This document shows positions 37,031 through 46,294 of a stretch of 64,000 nucleotides of DNA, piece by piece. The stretch lies in assembly GCF_019931675.1 (NCBI RefSeq), contig NZ_CP082922.1, positions 248,001 to 312,000 of the forward strand. The letters run 5' to 3'. The stretch comes from Nocardioides rotundus. Its GTDB lineage: Bacteria > Actinomycetota > Actinomycetes > Propionibacteriales > Nocardioidaceae. The translations under genes and the position numbers were made by a program. Positions within the stretch are counted from its first letter, which is position 1, and every line of letters begins with the position of its first letter. The notes beneath the pieces are model-generated. The model made no database searches and was not told the DNA's origin. It saw only the letters and a list, made by a program, of their open reading frames with translations.

Positions 37031-37046
37031 CAGACTCGCGCGGGTG
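37031..37046 (+). promoter_or_regulatory. -10-like hexamer before malQ GTG (leaderless start)
   Basis: CAGACT at 37031-37036 lies seven bases before the GTG at 37044, with no ribosome-binding site between. This predicts a leaderless or near-leaderless mRNA. Confidence 0.4.
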
Positions 37047-39176
37047 GAGACACCCGACCAGGCCCTGGCCGACCTCGCCGCCGCGTGGGGCGTCTCGACC
37101 GGGTTCACCGACTGGCAGGGCGTCGAGCGTCCCGTCGGCGACGAGGCGCTCCGTGCCATCCTCACCGCCCTCGGGCTGGACGTGTCCACCGACGCGGCGG
37201 TCCGGACCGCGCTGAGCGACGCCGAGCTCCGGCCGTGGCGCCAGACCCTCCCGCCCATCGTGGTGACCCGCGCCGGTCGCACCCGGCGCGTGCCGGTGCA
37301 CGTGCCGCACGGCGCCGAGGTGCGGGTGACCGTCGAGCTCGAGGACGGCGGCACCCGTCCGGTCCGCCAGGTCGACCACTGGGTCGACCCGCGCCCGGTC
37401 GACGGCGTGCTGACCGGCGAGGCCACCGTCGAGCTGGACCCCGACCTGCCCCTCGGCTGGCACGTGCTGCGCGCGGAGGTCGACACCGACGGCGCAGGCT
37501 CCGCCGAGCAGGACGCCGCGGTGCCGCTCGTCGTCGCGCCCGAGCGGCTCGAGCTGCCGCCGGCCCTGGCCGACGGGCCGGCGTGGGGCGTGCTGACCCA
37601 GCTCTACCAAGTGCGCTCGGCGGACTCGTGGGGCGTCGGCGACCTCGGCGACCTGGCCGCCCTCGCCTCCTGGAGCGCCCGGGACCTGGGCGCGGACTTT
37701 GTGCTGGTCAACCCGCTGCACGCCGCCCAGCCGGTCGCGCCGATGGAGCCCAGCCCCTACCTGCCGACGACCCGCCGGTTCGCCAACCCCCTCTACCTCC
37801 GCGTCCAGGAGCTGCCGGCCTACCCCCTGCTGGACCCTGCCGCCCGCGACCGGGTCCAGGAGCTGGCCGCCCGCGCGGCCGAGCTCACCACCAGCGAGCG
37901 GATCGACCGGGACGCCGCCTGGGCGCTCAAGCGCGACGCGCTCCGGCTGGTCTTCGAGGCCGACGACGACACCCGCGGCCTGGAGGAGTACGCCGACGCG
38001 CGCGGCCTCGGCCTGACCGACTTCGCCACCTGGAGCGCCATCGCCGAGGTGCTCGGCGACGACCGGGACTGGCCCGAGGAGCTGGCGGACCCGCGCAGCG
38101 ACGCGGTGACCGCCTTCCGCGCCGAGCACGCCGACCTGGTCCGCTTCCACACCTGGCTGCAGTGGCAGCTCGCCCGCCAGCTGGCGGCGGTCCAGGAGAG
38201 CGCGCTGGCCGACGGGATGCGGGTCGGCGTCGTGCACGACCTGGCCGTGGGCGTCCACCGGGCCGGCGCGGACGCGTGGAGCCTGCGCCGCGCCCTGGTC
38301 CGCGGCGTCAGCGTCGGCGCCCCGCCGGACCAGTTCAACCAGCTCGGCCAGGACTGGTCCCAGCCCCCGTGGCACCCGGTCCGGCTCGCCGAGGCCGGCT
38401 ACGCGCCGTACCGCGACATGATCCGCGCGCTCCTCGTCGACGCGGGTGGTCTGCGGATCGACCACGTCCTCGGGCTGTTCCGGCTGTGGTGGATCCCCGA
38501 GGGCATGCCCGCCTCGGAGGGCGCCTACGTCCGATACGACCACGAGGCGATGCTCTCGATCCTGGTGCTCGAGGCGCACCGGGCCGGCGCCTTCGTGGTG
38601 GGCGAGGACATGGGGGTGGTCCCCCCGACCGCGCGGGAGGCCCTGCTCGAGCGCGGGATCCTCGGCACGTCGGTGCTCTGGTTCGAGTGGGACGGCGACC
38701 GGCCGCTGCCGCCGGAGGACTACCGCGAGCTGTGCCTGGCCACCGTGACGACCCACGACCTGGCGCCGTCGGAGGGATATCTCGAGCTCGCGCACGTGCG
38801 GCTCCGCGAGCAGCTCGGCCTGCTCACCCGCGGCGTCGAGGAGGAGATCGCCCAGGAGCGTACGTCGATCCAGCGGGTCTGCCGGCTGCTGACCGAGCGC
38901 GGCTTCCTCGACGGGCCGGCCGACCTGAAGACCGCCGCGGGGCGGGAGGACGTGGTCGTCGCGCTGCACCGCCTCCTCGCCGCGACCCCCTCACGACTGC
39001 GCGGCGTCGCGCTCTCGGACCTGGTCGGCGACCGGCGGATCATCAACCAGCCGGGCACGAGCGATGAGTACCCCAACTGGCGGATCCCGCTCGCCGGCCC
39101 GGACGAGCGGCCGCTCCTGCTGGAGGAGCTGCCCGCGCTCTCGCTGCCGCGCAGGATCGCCGCGACCCAGGACTGA
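37044..39176 (+). CDS. malQ: 4-alpha-glucanotransferase (amylomaltase, GH77)
   Basis: A 710-residue GH77 enzyme that moves maltodextrin segments between glucans. Its length, with a ~140-residue N-terminal extension of beta-rich modules before the barrel, is typical of actinobacterial MalQ. Barrel residues are the nucleophile Asp in LRIDHVLGLFRLWWIP (about D472), the acid/base Glu in VVGEDMG (about E521) and the third carboxylate in TTHDLAPSEGY (about D572). NQPGTSDEYPNWRIPL near the end is a GH77 hallmark. Together with pgm nearby it may serve glycogen/maltodextrin turnover, though the genes are not in one operon. Confidence 0.94.
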   Translation: METPDQALADLAAAWGVSTGFTDWQGVERPVGDEALRAILTALGLDVSTDAAVRTALSDAELRPWRQTLPPIVVTRAGRTRRVPVHVPHGAEVRVTVELEDGGTRPVRQVDHWVDPRPVDGVLTGEATVELDPDLPLGWHVLRAEVDTDGAGSAEQDAAVPLVVAPERLELPPALADGPAWGVLTQLYQVRSADSWGVGDLGDLAALASWSARDLGADFVLVNPLHAAQPVAPMEPSPYLPTTRRFANPLYLRVQELPAYPLLDPAARDRVQELAARAAELTTSERIDRDAAWALKRDALRLVFEADDDTRGLEEYADARGLGLTDFATWSAIAEVLGDDRDWPEELADPRSDAVTAFRAEHADLVRFHTWLQWQLARQLAAVQESALADGMRVGVVHDLAVGVHRAGADAWSLRRALVRGVSVGAPPDQFNQLGQDWSQPPWHPVRLAEAGYAPYRDMIRALLVDAGGLRIDHVLGLFRLWWIPEGMPASEGAYVRYDHEAMLSILVLEAHRAGAFVVGEDMGVVPPTAREALLERGILGTSVLWFEWDGDRPLPPEDYRELCLATVTTHDLAPSEGYLELAHVRLREQLGLLTRGVEEEIAQERTSIQRVCRLLTERGFLDGPADLKTAAGREDVVVALHRLLAATPSRLRGVALSDLVGDRRIINQPGTSDEYPNWRIPLAGPDERPLLLEELPALSLPRRIAATQD

Positions 39177-39182
39177 ACGGCC

Positions 39183-40121
39183 TCAGGGCCACTCCAGCCC
39201 GACCGCCTGCTCGCTGATCTCCCACAGCCGCCGCTGCGCCTCGCGGTCGTGCGAGGCGGCCGACGAGCCCACGACGCGGGGCTTGCCGCCGATCTGCTGG
39301 AAGCCCGACGGGCCGCAGAAGGTGCCGCCGGGCAGGTCGTCGGTCGCGGCCATCAGCGTGGGCAGCGCGCCCATCGCGGCCGACTGGGTGAGCCCCTTGA
39401 CCGCGGCGTCGAGGATCGTGGCGGCCCCGCCGGAGGACCGGCCGAAGGTGCCGTTGGCGGCGAGGTGCGTCCCGGCGATGCCGGGGTGGGCGGCCAGCGC
39501 CCGCACCGGGAGGCCGCGCTCCTCGACCCGGCGCTGCAGCTCGTAGGTGAAGAGCAGGTTCGCCAGCTTGGTCTGGCCGTACTCCGGCCAGCGCAGGTAG
39601 CGGCCCCGCTGCGTCCGCGGGTCGTCCAGCGGCGGGCGCGGCGCGCTGCGGTGCCCGATCGAGGAGACCGTCACCACCCGGCCGTCCGCGCTGGCGACCA
39701 GCTGGTCCAGCAGCAGCCCGGTCAGCAGGAACGGGCCGAAGTGGTTGGTGGCCATCTGCAGCTCGAAGCCGTCGACGGTGCGGGAGTAGGGCGGCGCCAT
39801 CACTCCCGCGTTGTTGACCAGCACGTCGATGGGCCCGAACGCGGCGGCGGTCTCGGCGGCCTGGCGCACCGAGGTGAGGTCGGCCAGGTCGACGGTGAGC
39901 CGGTCCAGCCGGGCATCGGGCACCTCCTCGGTGACCAGCTCGGCGGTCCGCTCGACCTTCTCCGGAGAGCGACCGGCCAGCACCACCCGGGCACCGCGGC
40001 GGGCCAGCTCCAGCGCGGTGTGGTGGCCCAGCCCGCCCTCGGAGACGCCGGTGACGACCACGGTGCGCCCGGTCTGGTCGGGCATGTCCTCGAGGTCCCA
40101 TGTGCGCTGCTTGGACTTCAC
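39183..40121 (-). CDS. Short-chain dehydrogenase/reductase
   Basis: A 312-residue SDR oxidoreductase of the retinol-dehydrogenase-like group. The cofactor motif is VVVTGVSEGGLGHHTALELA (TGxxxGxG type), VLVNNAGVM follows, and the catalytic YxxxK is YGQTK, preceded by the Ser in VTVSSIG. An Arg after the first beta-strand loop (LAGRSPEK) favours NADPH. The GTG start overlaps the stop of the mycothiol-dependent enzyme gene (GTGA), so the two are coupled. ATG twelve codons in is an alternative start. Confidence 0.9.
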   Translation of the reverse strand: MKSKQRTWDLEDMPDQTGRTVVVTGVSEGGLGHHTALELARRGARVVLAGRSPEKVERTAELVTEEVPDARLDRLTVDLADLTSVRQAAETAAAFGPIDVLVNNAGVMAPPYSRTVDGFELQMATNHFGPFLLTGLLLDQLVASADGRVVTVSSIGHRSAPRPPLDDPRTQRGRYLRWPEYGQTKLANLLFTYELQRRVEERGLPVRALAAHPGIAGTHLAANGTFGRSSGGAATILDAAVKGLTQSAAMGALPTLMAATDDLPGGTFCGPSGFQQIGGKPRVVGSSAASHDREAQRRLWEISEQAVGLEWP

Positions 40122-40933
40122 GGCGTCACCGCCATCCGCTCGACGACCCGTCGGCCGAGGTCGGCGTCCCCCTCGATGCGTACGGCGTCTCCGGCGGACG
40201 CCCGGCGCCCGCCCGTCAGCAGCACGAACGTCTCGGGGTCCATCGACAACCGCACCGTCGGGTCGGCGGGCGCCTCGGCCAGTTCCGAGCCGCGCCCGTC
40301 GTCGTCCACGACGAAGGCGCGCGGAGCGAAGCCGTCCACCTCCAGGACCAGGGTGCTGCCCGGGGCGGCCTCGGCGCGCTTGGCCAGCACCAGGCCGAGC
40401 GACTCGCTGAGGTAGTCGACGACGTGCGCGGCGGCGGGGGAGTCGAGGTTGGCGGGCTGGTCGACCGCACGGCGGACGTCCTGCTCGTGCATCCACACGT
40501 CGAGCGGCCGGTTGCGCAGCAGCGTCTCGGTGCTCCACCCGATAGCGCCGAAGAGGCCCGGCGCAGGCGCCGACCCGTCGGTGGGCGGGTCGGCCAGCAG
40601 CGCGGTGTGGCGGGTGGTGGCGGACTCGCGGATCTCGTTGATCAGCTCGTCGCGGCCACGGTCGCGGCGGCCCACCACGCCCTGCTCGGTGAAGCGGCCC
40701 ATGTCGCCGCGCACGTGCGGCGGGTCGCCGATCTCCACCTCGGCGTGCCGCCCGCCCGCGAGCAGCGACTCCAGGTGGGCGGTGTGCGCGGCGACCGCGC
40801 GGACGTCCCAGCCGGGCAGGTCGGTCGGGGTGCCCCACTGCTCCTCGGGCACCCGCTCCAGCAGCGTGGTGAAGTCGTCGACGGCCTGCCACCAGACCTC
40901 GACGTACTCCCTCAGCCGGTCCTGATCGCTCAT
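40118..40933 (-). CDS. Maleylpyruvate isomerase family mycothiol-dependent protein
   Basis: A 271-residue protein with an N-terminal DinB-like four-helix MDMPI domain (LPGWDVRAVAAHTAHLESLL, with the metal His) and a C-terminal SCP2-like domain (VRLSMDPETFVLLTGGRR). Members use mycothiol, the actinobacterial thiol, as cofactor for isomerase or transferase reactions, but the substrate of this one is unknown. TAGGGT lies seven bases before the ATG, so the mRNA may be leaderless. It is coupled to the downstream SDR. Confidence 0.88.
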   Translation of the reverse strand: MSDQDRLREYVEVWWQAVDDFTTLLERVPEEQWGTPTDLPGWDVRAVAAHTAHLESLLAGGRHAEVEIGDPPHVRGDMGRFTEQGVVGRRDRGRDELINEIRESATTRHTALLADPPTDGSAPAPGLFGAIGWSTETLLRNRPLDVWMHEQDVRRAVDQPANLDSPAAAHVVDYLSESLGLVLAKRAEAAPGSTLVLEVDGFAPRAFVVDDDGRGSELAEAPADPTVRLSMDPETFVLLTGGRRASAGDAVRIEGDADLGRRVVERMAVTP

Positions 40934-41042
40934 GCGCGTCACCCTAGACCGCGGCGCGGACACGCACCGTGGGCGCCGTCACGCTCGCGCGGATTGGGGC
41001 CGGAGCGCCGGGTGGCCGTAGACTTATCCCTGTTAGGTGGCC

Positions 41043-41148
41043 ACTGCCGGTCGATGGCAGTCCGGCCCGTCTTCTTCTTTTCGTCAAGCCCGGTGTGGCG
41101 CACGCGTTGACGCGTGCAGAGGCCAGTGATCGGGCGGATCGATCACTG
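41043..41148 (+). promoter_or_regulatory. Structured 5' leader of the DEAD-box helicase gene
   Basis: Three hairpins follow one another: ACTGCC/GGCAGT (41043-41048, 41056-41061), GCACGCG/CGCGTGC (41100-41106, 41111-41117) and CAGTGATC/GATCACTG (41124-41131, 41141-41148). A pyrimidine-rich stretch (CTTCTTCTTTTCG) separates the first two. TAGACT near 41030 could be the -10 element. The helicase ATG has only a weak ribosome-binding site 17 bases after the last stem. Confidence 0.5.
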
Positions 41149-41164
41149 AGCAGAAAGCATCGTC

Positions 41165-42547
41165 ATGACCTCCGACGTCCTCGAGACGCCCACGCACGCC
41201 TTCACCGACCTCCCCGCCGACCTGATCGCGGCCCTCGCGGCCGAGGGGATCACCGAGCCCACCCCGGTCCAGCAGGCCGTCGTCCCCGACGCGCTCGCCG
41301 GCCACGACGTGCTGGGCCGCGCCCGCACCGGCTCCGGCAAGACCCTGGCCTTCGGCATCCCCGTGCTGGCCCGGCTCGCCGGCCGCTCCTCGCGCCCCAG
41401 CCACCCGCGCGCCGTCATCATCCTGCCCACCCGCGAGCTGGCCACCCAGGTCAAGCGCGCGCTCGAGCCCGCCGCGTCCTCGCTGGGGCTGAAGCTGACC
41501 ACGGTCTACGGCGGCACGCCGTACGAGGCCCAGACCCGCCGGCTGCGGCAGCGCACCGACGTCGTCATCGCCACCCCCGGCCGGCTCGGCGACCTCTTCG
41601 AGCAGGGCTACGTCTTCTTCGACGACGTCGAGATGACCGTCCTGGACGAGGCGGACCACCTGTGCGACCTGGGCTTCTACCCCGAGGTCGACCGGCTGGT
41701 CGGGCTCACCCCGGCCGGCTCCCAGCGGCTGCTGCTGAGCGCCACCCTGGACGGCGACGTGGACGCGCTGGTGCGCGCCCACCTGCGCGAGCCGCGGCTG
41801 CACGAGCTGGACCCCAACGGCGGCGCGGTCACCACGATGACCCACCACACGCTGGTCGTCGGGGGCTTCCGGGACAAGCAGCGGGCCACCGCGGACCTGG
41901 TCCGCGCGAACGGCCGCACCATCGTCTTCACCCGCACCCGGGACGCGGCGATGACGCTGGCCGAGACCCTCACCGAGCAGGGCGTGCGTGCGGTCGACCT
42001 GCACGGCGACCTCTCCCAGCGGGTGCGCGAGCGCAACCTGGCCCGCTTCTCCTCCGGCGAGGCGAAGGCGGTCGTGGCGACCGACGTCGCGGCCCGCGGC
42101 ATCCACGTCGACGGGGTCGACATGGTCGTGCACTTCGACGCCGCCAGCGACGCCAAGGCCTACCTGCACCGCTCCGGCCGCACCGCGCGCGCCGGCGAGG
42201 ACGGTGCCGTCGTCACCATCACCACGCCGAAGCTGGTCTCCTCCGTGGTCCGGATGCAGCAGCAGGCCGGCGTCGAGGTGCTGCACCACGACCTGCGTAC
42301 GGCGCCCCAGCCGATGACCGCCGAGGCGCTCGCCGAGACCGGCCACCCCGGCCCGGTCGCGCCGCAGCGCGGCGAGCGAAAGGGCGGCGGCCGCAAGCCC
42401 TACGCCCGCTCCGGCTCCGGCCGGCCGCACGGCAAGGGCCGCCCCCAGGGCAAGGGCCGCCCGCACGGCGGGGGTCGCCCGGGTGCGCGCGAGGGCCGCG
42501 ACGGTGCGCGGTACGACGGCCGCAAGGGCCGGCGTACCCACGCCTGA
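41165..42547 (+). CDS. DEAD-box ATP-dependent RNA helicase
   Basis: A 460-residue RNA helicase. Motifs in order: Q motif TPVQQ, Walker A ARTGSGKT (53-60), PTRELA, TPGR, DEAD (about 162-165), SAT, VATDVAARGI and HRSGRTARAG. The last ~70 residues form a basic Gly/Arg/Lys tail with KGRPHGKGRPQGKGRPHGGG-like repeats that should bind RNA non-specifically. Such proteins unwind mRNA or rRNA structure, often under cold stress. Its own mRNA leader is structured. Confidence 0.94.
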   Translation: MTSDVLETPTHAFTDLPADLIAALAAEGITEPTPVQQAVVPDALAGHDVLGRARTGSGKTLAFGIPVLARLAGRSSRPSHPRAVIILPTRELATQVKRALEPAASSLGLKLTTVYGGTPYEAQTRRLRQRTDVVIATPGRLGDLFEQGYVFFDDVEMTVLDEADHLCDLGFYPEVDRLVGLTPAGSQRLLLSATLDGDVDALVRAHLREPRLHELDPNGGAVTTMTHHTLVVGGFRDKQRATADLVRANGRTIVFTRTRDAAMTLAETLTEQGVRAVDLHGDLSQRVRERNLARFSSGEAKAVVATDVAARGIHVDGVDMVVHFDAASDAKAYLHRSGRTARAGEDGAVVTITTPKLVSSVVRMQQQAGVEVLHHDLRTAPQPMTAEALAETGHPGPVAPQRGERKGGGRKPYARSGSGRPHGKGRPQGKGRPHGGGRPGAREGRDGARYDGRKGRRTHA

Positions 42548-42563
42548 TCCACTCGGCACACAC

Positions 42564-42601
42564 GACGGCCGGCGCCCCGCCGCAGAGGGACGCCGGCCGT
42601 C
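42564..42601. terminator. Terminator hairpin between helicase and DUF6458 gene
   Basis: GACGGCCGGCG (42564-42574) pairs perfectly with CGCCGGCCGTC (42591-42601) across a 16-base loop. Outer CACAC/GTGTG extends the stem. It lies between convergent genes. Confidence 0.7.
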
Positions 42602-42618
42602 GGCGTTGTGTGGTCAGG

Positions 42619-42825
42619 TCAGCGTCGTCGCTCCTCCACCACGGAGCGGTTGGCGCTGCGGGTCTGGATCAGGGCGAGCACGATCACCACGATGCCCGCG
42701 ATCAGGAGGATCCAGCCGAGCGTGTTGGTGGCGACCACGTCATCGATTGCTGCAGGCAGCTCGACGACGTTGAGCAGCAGGATGACGCCGATGACCGCGA
42801 GGATGACTCCGAGGCCGATTCCCAT
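42619..42825 (-). CDS. DUF6458-like small membrane protein
   Basis: A 68-residue protein with two hydrophobic helices (MGIGLGVILAVIGVILLLN and LGWILLIAGIVVIVLALI) joined by a short polar turn, and a basic tail. The pattern matches the DUF6458 family common in actinobacteria. Function is unknown. GGAGG with seven-base spacing precedes the ATG. Confidence 0.82.
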   Translation of the reverse strand: MGIGLGVILAVIGVILLLNVVELPAAIDDVVATNTLGWILLIAGIVVIVLALIQTRSANRSVVEERRR

Positions 42826-43155
42826 GACATGTCCTCCAGTTCAGGGGACCAGGGGCGTCCCCAGGGTCTTCTATGGAACGACGCCGACCCGCCTGGGCGA
42901 ATCACCCTTCCGGGGGTAATTCCCATCCGTCACATGCGCCCCAGGGCTCGTGTTGGGCCTCGGGTGGGCGTCTCGGGCGGCGAATCGCGGCGGACCGTGG
43001 TGAACGTCCCCGGGTCGTGTGCGGAAATGCACCTGGTTCGCGCGATCCGCGGTGCACTCCCCGCAGTCGTGGTCGATTGTTCACGCGGGCGCCCCGGGCG
43101 CGCGCCGTACCCCCCGCCCCCGCCGTCGGGTCGGGGGCGAGAGGCGTACGGCGCC
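42826..43155. other. Intergenic region without a supported gene
   Basis: 330 bases between the divergently read side of DUF6458 and the end of the acyl-CoA dehydrogenase. It must contain the DUF6458 promoter and the dehydrogenase terminator (listed separately). I see no RNA gene or convincing small frame. Confidence 0.5.
43102..43154. terminator. Terminator hairpin of the acyl-CoA dehydrogenase gene
   Basis: GCGCCGTAC (43102-43110) pairs with GTACGGCGC (43146-43154), and inside it GCCCCCG pairs with CGGGGGC, making a long two-part stem directly after the dehydrogenase stop. Confidence 0.6.
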
Positions 43156-45045
43156 TCAGAAGGCCGACTCGTCGAGCTCCATCAGCTCCAGGTCCGTCGC
43201 CTTGGCCATCGCCACCTCGGCGGAGATCGCGGGCAGGTTGTTGGCCGCGAAGAACTTGGCCGCCGCCACCTTGCCCTCGTAGAACGCCTTGTCCGCCGGG
43301 GAGACCTCGCCGCCCAGCTTCTCCAGCGCGACCTCGGCCTGGCGCAGCAGCAGCCAGGCGCAGACCAGGTCGCCGAGCACCATCAGCAGCCGGGTGGTGT
43401 TGAGCCCGACCTTGTAGATGTTGCGGATGTCGCCGCCCTCGGCCGACTCGTCGGCGGTCATCAGGGTGTTGATCATCCAGCCGACCAGCTCGCCGGCGTC
43501 GGCGAGGCCCTGCGCCAGCAGCTCGCGCTCGACCTTGAGCCGGCCGTTGCCCGCCTCGGAGGAGATGAACGCGTCGATCTCGCCGTTGAGGTGGGTCAGC
43601 GCCCGGGCCTGGTCCTTGACGATCTTGCGGAAGAAGAAGTCCTGCCCCTGGATCGCGGTCGTGCCCTCGTAGAGGGTGTCGATCTTGGCGTCCCGGACGT
43701 ACTGCTCGATGGGGTACTCGGTGAGGAAGCCCGAGCCGCCGAGGGTCTGCAGCGACTCGGTGCCCAGCAGCACCCAGGAGCGCTCGGAGCCGTAGCCCTT
43801 CACGATCGGCAGCAGCAGGTCGTTGACCGCCACGGCGAGCTGGTTCTCCTCGGAGTCCGCGGTGCCGGCGTACTCGGCCTGCATCACCTGGTCCTGCCAG
43901 GTGGCGGTGTAGAGGACCAGCGCGCGCATCGCCTCGGCGAAGGACTTCTGGGTCATCAGCGAGCGGCGGACGTCGGGGTGGTGAGTGATCGTCACGCGCG
44001 GCGCGGTCTTGTCCGCGGACTGCGTGAGGTCGGCGCCCTGCACCCGCTCCTTGGCGTAGTCCAGCGCGTTGAGGTAGCCGGTGGAGAGCGTGGCGATGGC
44101 CTTGGTGCCCACCATCATCCGGGCGTTCTCGATCACCTGGAACATCTGCGCGATGCCGTTGTGCACCTCGCCGAGCAGCCAGCCGCGGGCCGGCTCGCCG
44201 CCGCCGACGCCCGGGTCGCCGAACGTGAGCTCGCAGGTGTTGGAGACCTTGATGCCCATCTTGTGCTCGACGCCGGTGACGTAGGCGCCGTTGCGCTCGC
44301 CGGTCATCTCGCCGGTCTCGGGGTCGAAGTGGAACTTCGGCACGATGAAGAGGGAGAGGCCCTTGGTGCCGGGGCCGCCGGCACCCTCGACGCCGACCGG
44401 GCGGGCCAGCACCAGGTGCACGATGTTGTCGGTGAGGTCGGACTCGGCGGAGGTGATGAACCGCTTGACGCCCTCGATGTTCCAGGTGCCGTCCTCGTTC
44501 GGGGTGGCCTTGGTGCGACCGGCGCCCACGTCGGAGCCGGCGTCGGGCTCGGTGAGCACCATGGTGGTGTTCCAGCCGCGGTCGATGATGTGCTGAGCGA
44601 TCTGCTTGTCGCGCTCGTTGCCGTTGCGGTGCACGATGCTCGCGAAGGCCGGCCCGGCGCCGTACATCCAGATCGGGGCGTTGGCGCCCAGCACCAGCTC
44701 GCCGATCGCCCAGATGATCGAGGAGGGTGCGGGGGTGCCGCCGAGCTCCTCGCCGATCTGCAGCCGCCAGAACTCCGAGTCCACCCACGCCTGGTAGCTC
44801 TTCTTGAAGCTCTCGGGTACGTCGGCGGTGTGCGCGGCCGGGTCGAAGACCGGCGGGTTGTGGTCGCTGTCCTCATAGGAGGCCGCCAGGTCCTCGCGGG
44901 CCAGCCGGTCCACCTCGGCCAGGATCTCGCGCGCGGTCTCGCCGTCGACCTCGCCGAACGGGCCCTGGCCCAGGACGTCGTCGCGGCCCAAGACCTCGAA
45001 GAGGTTGAACTCGATGTCGCGCAGATTGCTCTTGTAGTGGCTCAC
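43156..45045 (-). CDS. Acyl-CoA dehydrogenase (long form, FadE5-like)
   Basis: A 629-residue flavoprotein of the extended acyl-CoA dehydrogenase group, with an N-terminal extension and a C-terminal helical domain beyond the standard fold. The FAD/substrate block is [20 protein letters not shown], the catalytic Glu is in [11 protein letters not shown], and [20 protein letters not shown] is the C-domain signature. It catalyses the first step of fatty-acid beta-oxidation on a broad acyl-CoA range, if FadE5 is a guide. It is a single gene with a candidate TetR-like operator upstream. Confidence 0.93.
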   Translation of the reverse strand: MSHYKSNLRDIEFNLFEVLGRDDVLGQGPFGEVDGETAREILAEVDRLAREDLAASYEDSDHNPPVFDPAAHTADVPESFKKSYQAWVDSEFWRLQIGEELGGTPAPSSIIWAIGELVLGANAPIWMYGAGPAFASIVHRNGNERDKQIAQHIIDRGWNTTMVLTEPDAGSDVGAGRTKATPNEDGTWNIEGVKRFITSAESDLTDNIVHLVLARPVGVEGAGGPGTKGLSLFIVPKFHFDPETGEMTGERNGAYVTGVEHKMGIKVSNTCELTFGDPGVGGGEPARGWLLGEVHNGIAQMFQVIENARMMVGTKAIATLSTGYLNALDYAKERVQGADLTQSADKTAPRVTITHHPDVRRSLMTQKSFAEAMRALVLYTATWQDQVMQAEYAGTADSEENQLAVAVNDLLLPIVKGYGSERSWVLLGTESLQTLGGSGFLTEYPIEQYVRDAKIDTLYEGTTAIQGQDFFFRKIVKDQARALTHLNGEIDAFISSEAGNGRLKVERELLAQGLADAGELVGWMINTLMTADESAEGGDIRNIYKVGLNTTRLLMVLGDLVCAWLLLRQAEVALEKLGGEVSPADKAFYEGKVAAAKFFAANNLPAISAEVAMAKATDLELMELDESAF

Positions 45046-45075
45046 AGATCCACCTTCTCGATCGGGGTCCGGCAG

Positions 45076-45095
45076 GTTACGTACTGGTCAGTAAC
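45076..45095. promoter_or_regulatory. Candidate TetR-type operator upstream of acyl-CoA dehydrogenase
   Basis: GTTACGTACTGGTCAGTAAC has outer arms GTTAC/GTAAC and inner arms TACTG/CAGTA, a 20-base partial palindrome 31 bases before the dehydrogenase start. This form is typical of TetR-family fatty-acid regulators. Confidence 0.5.
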
Positions 45096-45272
45096 TTCCA
45101 TTGTGCTCTGCGCTGCGCCGGGCCGCAAGCAGGGGTCGGCGGATGTGATCTGGATCAAGGCGCGCCGAGTTGACACGCTTGACCCCATTAATGTCTAGTT
45201 ATCCGCTAGAGTTAGAAACCCGATCAACTTGGTCATGAATCCTCGGGCATCGTCGAAAGGCTTCCCCTTCCC

Positions 45273-46172
45273 ATGAAGAACTTCATCGTCCTGGCCATCG
45301 TGGGCCTGGCAGCGCAGCTGGTGGACGGCTCGCTCGGGATGGCGTACGGCGTGACGTCCTCCACGCTGCTGCTCGCCGTCGGCGTCGCCCCGGCCGCCGC
45401 CTCGGCCGCCGTCCACTTCTCCGAGATCGGCACCACGCTGGTCTCCGGCATCTCCCACCACAAGCTCGGCAACGTCGACTGGCGCACCGTGTCGATCCTG
45501 GCGGTCCCGGGTGCGATCGGCGCCTTCGCCGGCGCGACCTTCCTGGCCTCGCTCGACGCCGCCGTCGCCAAGCCCTGGGTCGCCGGCATCCTGCTGGTGC
45601 TCGGTCTCTACGTGATGTGGCGCTTCCTGGTCCTGCGCGGCCGTCGTCCGAAGATCAAGAGCAGCCCGTCCCCGGCGTTCCTCGCCCCGCTGGGCCTCTT
45701 CGCCGGCGCGATGGACTCCCTCGGCGGTGGCGGCTGGGGCCCGGTCGGCACGACCACCCTGCTCTCCAGCGGCCGGCTCGAGCCGCGCAAGGTCGTCGGC
45801 TCGATCGACACCTCCGAGTTCCTGGTCGCGATCGGCGGCTCGCTCGGCTTCCTGTTCGCGCTCGGCTCGGCCGGCATCGACTGGGAGATCGCCGCGGCGC
45901 TGCTCGTCGGCGGTGTGATCGCCGCCCCGTTCGCCGCGTGGCTGGTGCGGCACCTGCCCGCCACCATCCTCGGTGTCGCCGCCGGTGGCGTGATCGTGCT
46001 GACCAACACCAACACGATCCTCGAGGCGCTGGGAGCGCCCGGCAACCAGCGCGGCGTGATCGCCGCGGTCGTGGCCGTCGCCTGGGTCGCGGCCCTGGCC
46101 TTCGCCATCCGCGACCACCGTCGCAACCGTGACGACGTGCTCTCCGAGGAGGCACTCGCCGGCGTGCACTGA
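45273..46172 (+). CDS. TauE/SafE family permease
   Basis: A 299-residue inner-membrane protein with about eight helices in two repeats. Each repeat begins with a conserved Gly/Ser-rich block: VDGSLGMAYGVTSSTLLLAV and GAMDSLGGGGWGPVGTTTLL. Members export or import sulfite, sulfonates or other organosulfur anions. Just downstream lies an Rrf2 regulator with no cysteines, which resembles CymR-like sulfur regulators, so a sulfur role fits. TTGACA at 45170 is a possible -35 element. Confidence 0.9.
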   Translation: MKNFIVLAIVGLAAQLVDGSLGMAYGVTSSTLLLAVGVAPAAASAAVHFSEIGTTLVSGISHHKLGNVDWRTVSILAVPGAIGAFAGATFLASLDAAVAKPWVAGILLVLGLYVMWRFLVLRGRRPKIKSSPSPAFLAPLGLFAGAMDSLGGGGWGPVGTTTLLSSGRLEPRKVVGSIDTSEFLVAIGGSLGFLFALGSAGIDWEIAAALLVGGVIAAPFAAWLVRHLPATILGVAAGGVIVLTNTNTILEALGAPGNQRGVIAAVVAVAWVAALAFAIRDHRRNRDDVLSEEALAGVH

Positions 46173-46190
46173 CCCCGCGCGCTGCTGAAC

Positions 46191-46227
46191 GACGCCCCCG
46201 AGTCCGCCCACCCGGCTCGGGGGCGTC
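46191..46227. terminator. Terminator after the TauE/SafE gene
   Basis: GACGCCCCCGAG (46191-46202) pairs perfectly with CTCGGGGGCGTC (46216-46227) over a 13-base loop, followed by GGTCGTTCT. It separates the permease from the Rrf2 gene. Confidence 0.75.
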
Positions 46228-46294
46228 GGTCGTTCTGGGACGTGAGCGTCCGGCAACGCACGGAAGTGGCCGGGTCATCTGGAAAGATGTCCCC

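Noticed and set aside
35649..38969. Very long open frame on the minus strand (over 1100 codons)
   Set aside because: It runs antisense to the DGPF, sigma and malQ genes, its translation is low-complexity Arg/Gly/Pro/Ala, and it has no domain. It is a third-position GC shadow.
40969..45198. Open frame of 1409 codons on the plus strand
   Set aside because: It crosses the helicase gene in the wrong frame and is antisense to the acyl-CoA dehydrogenase. Both real genes have full motif sets.
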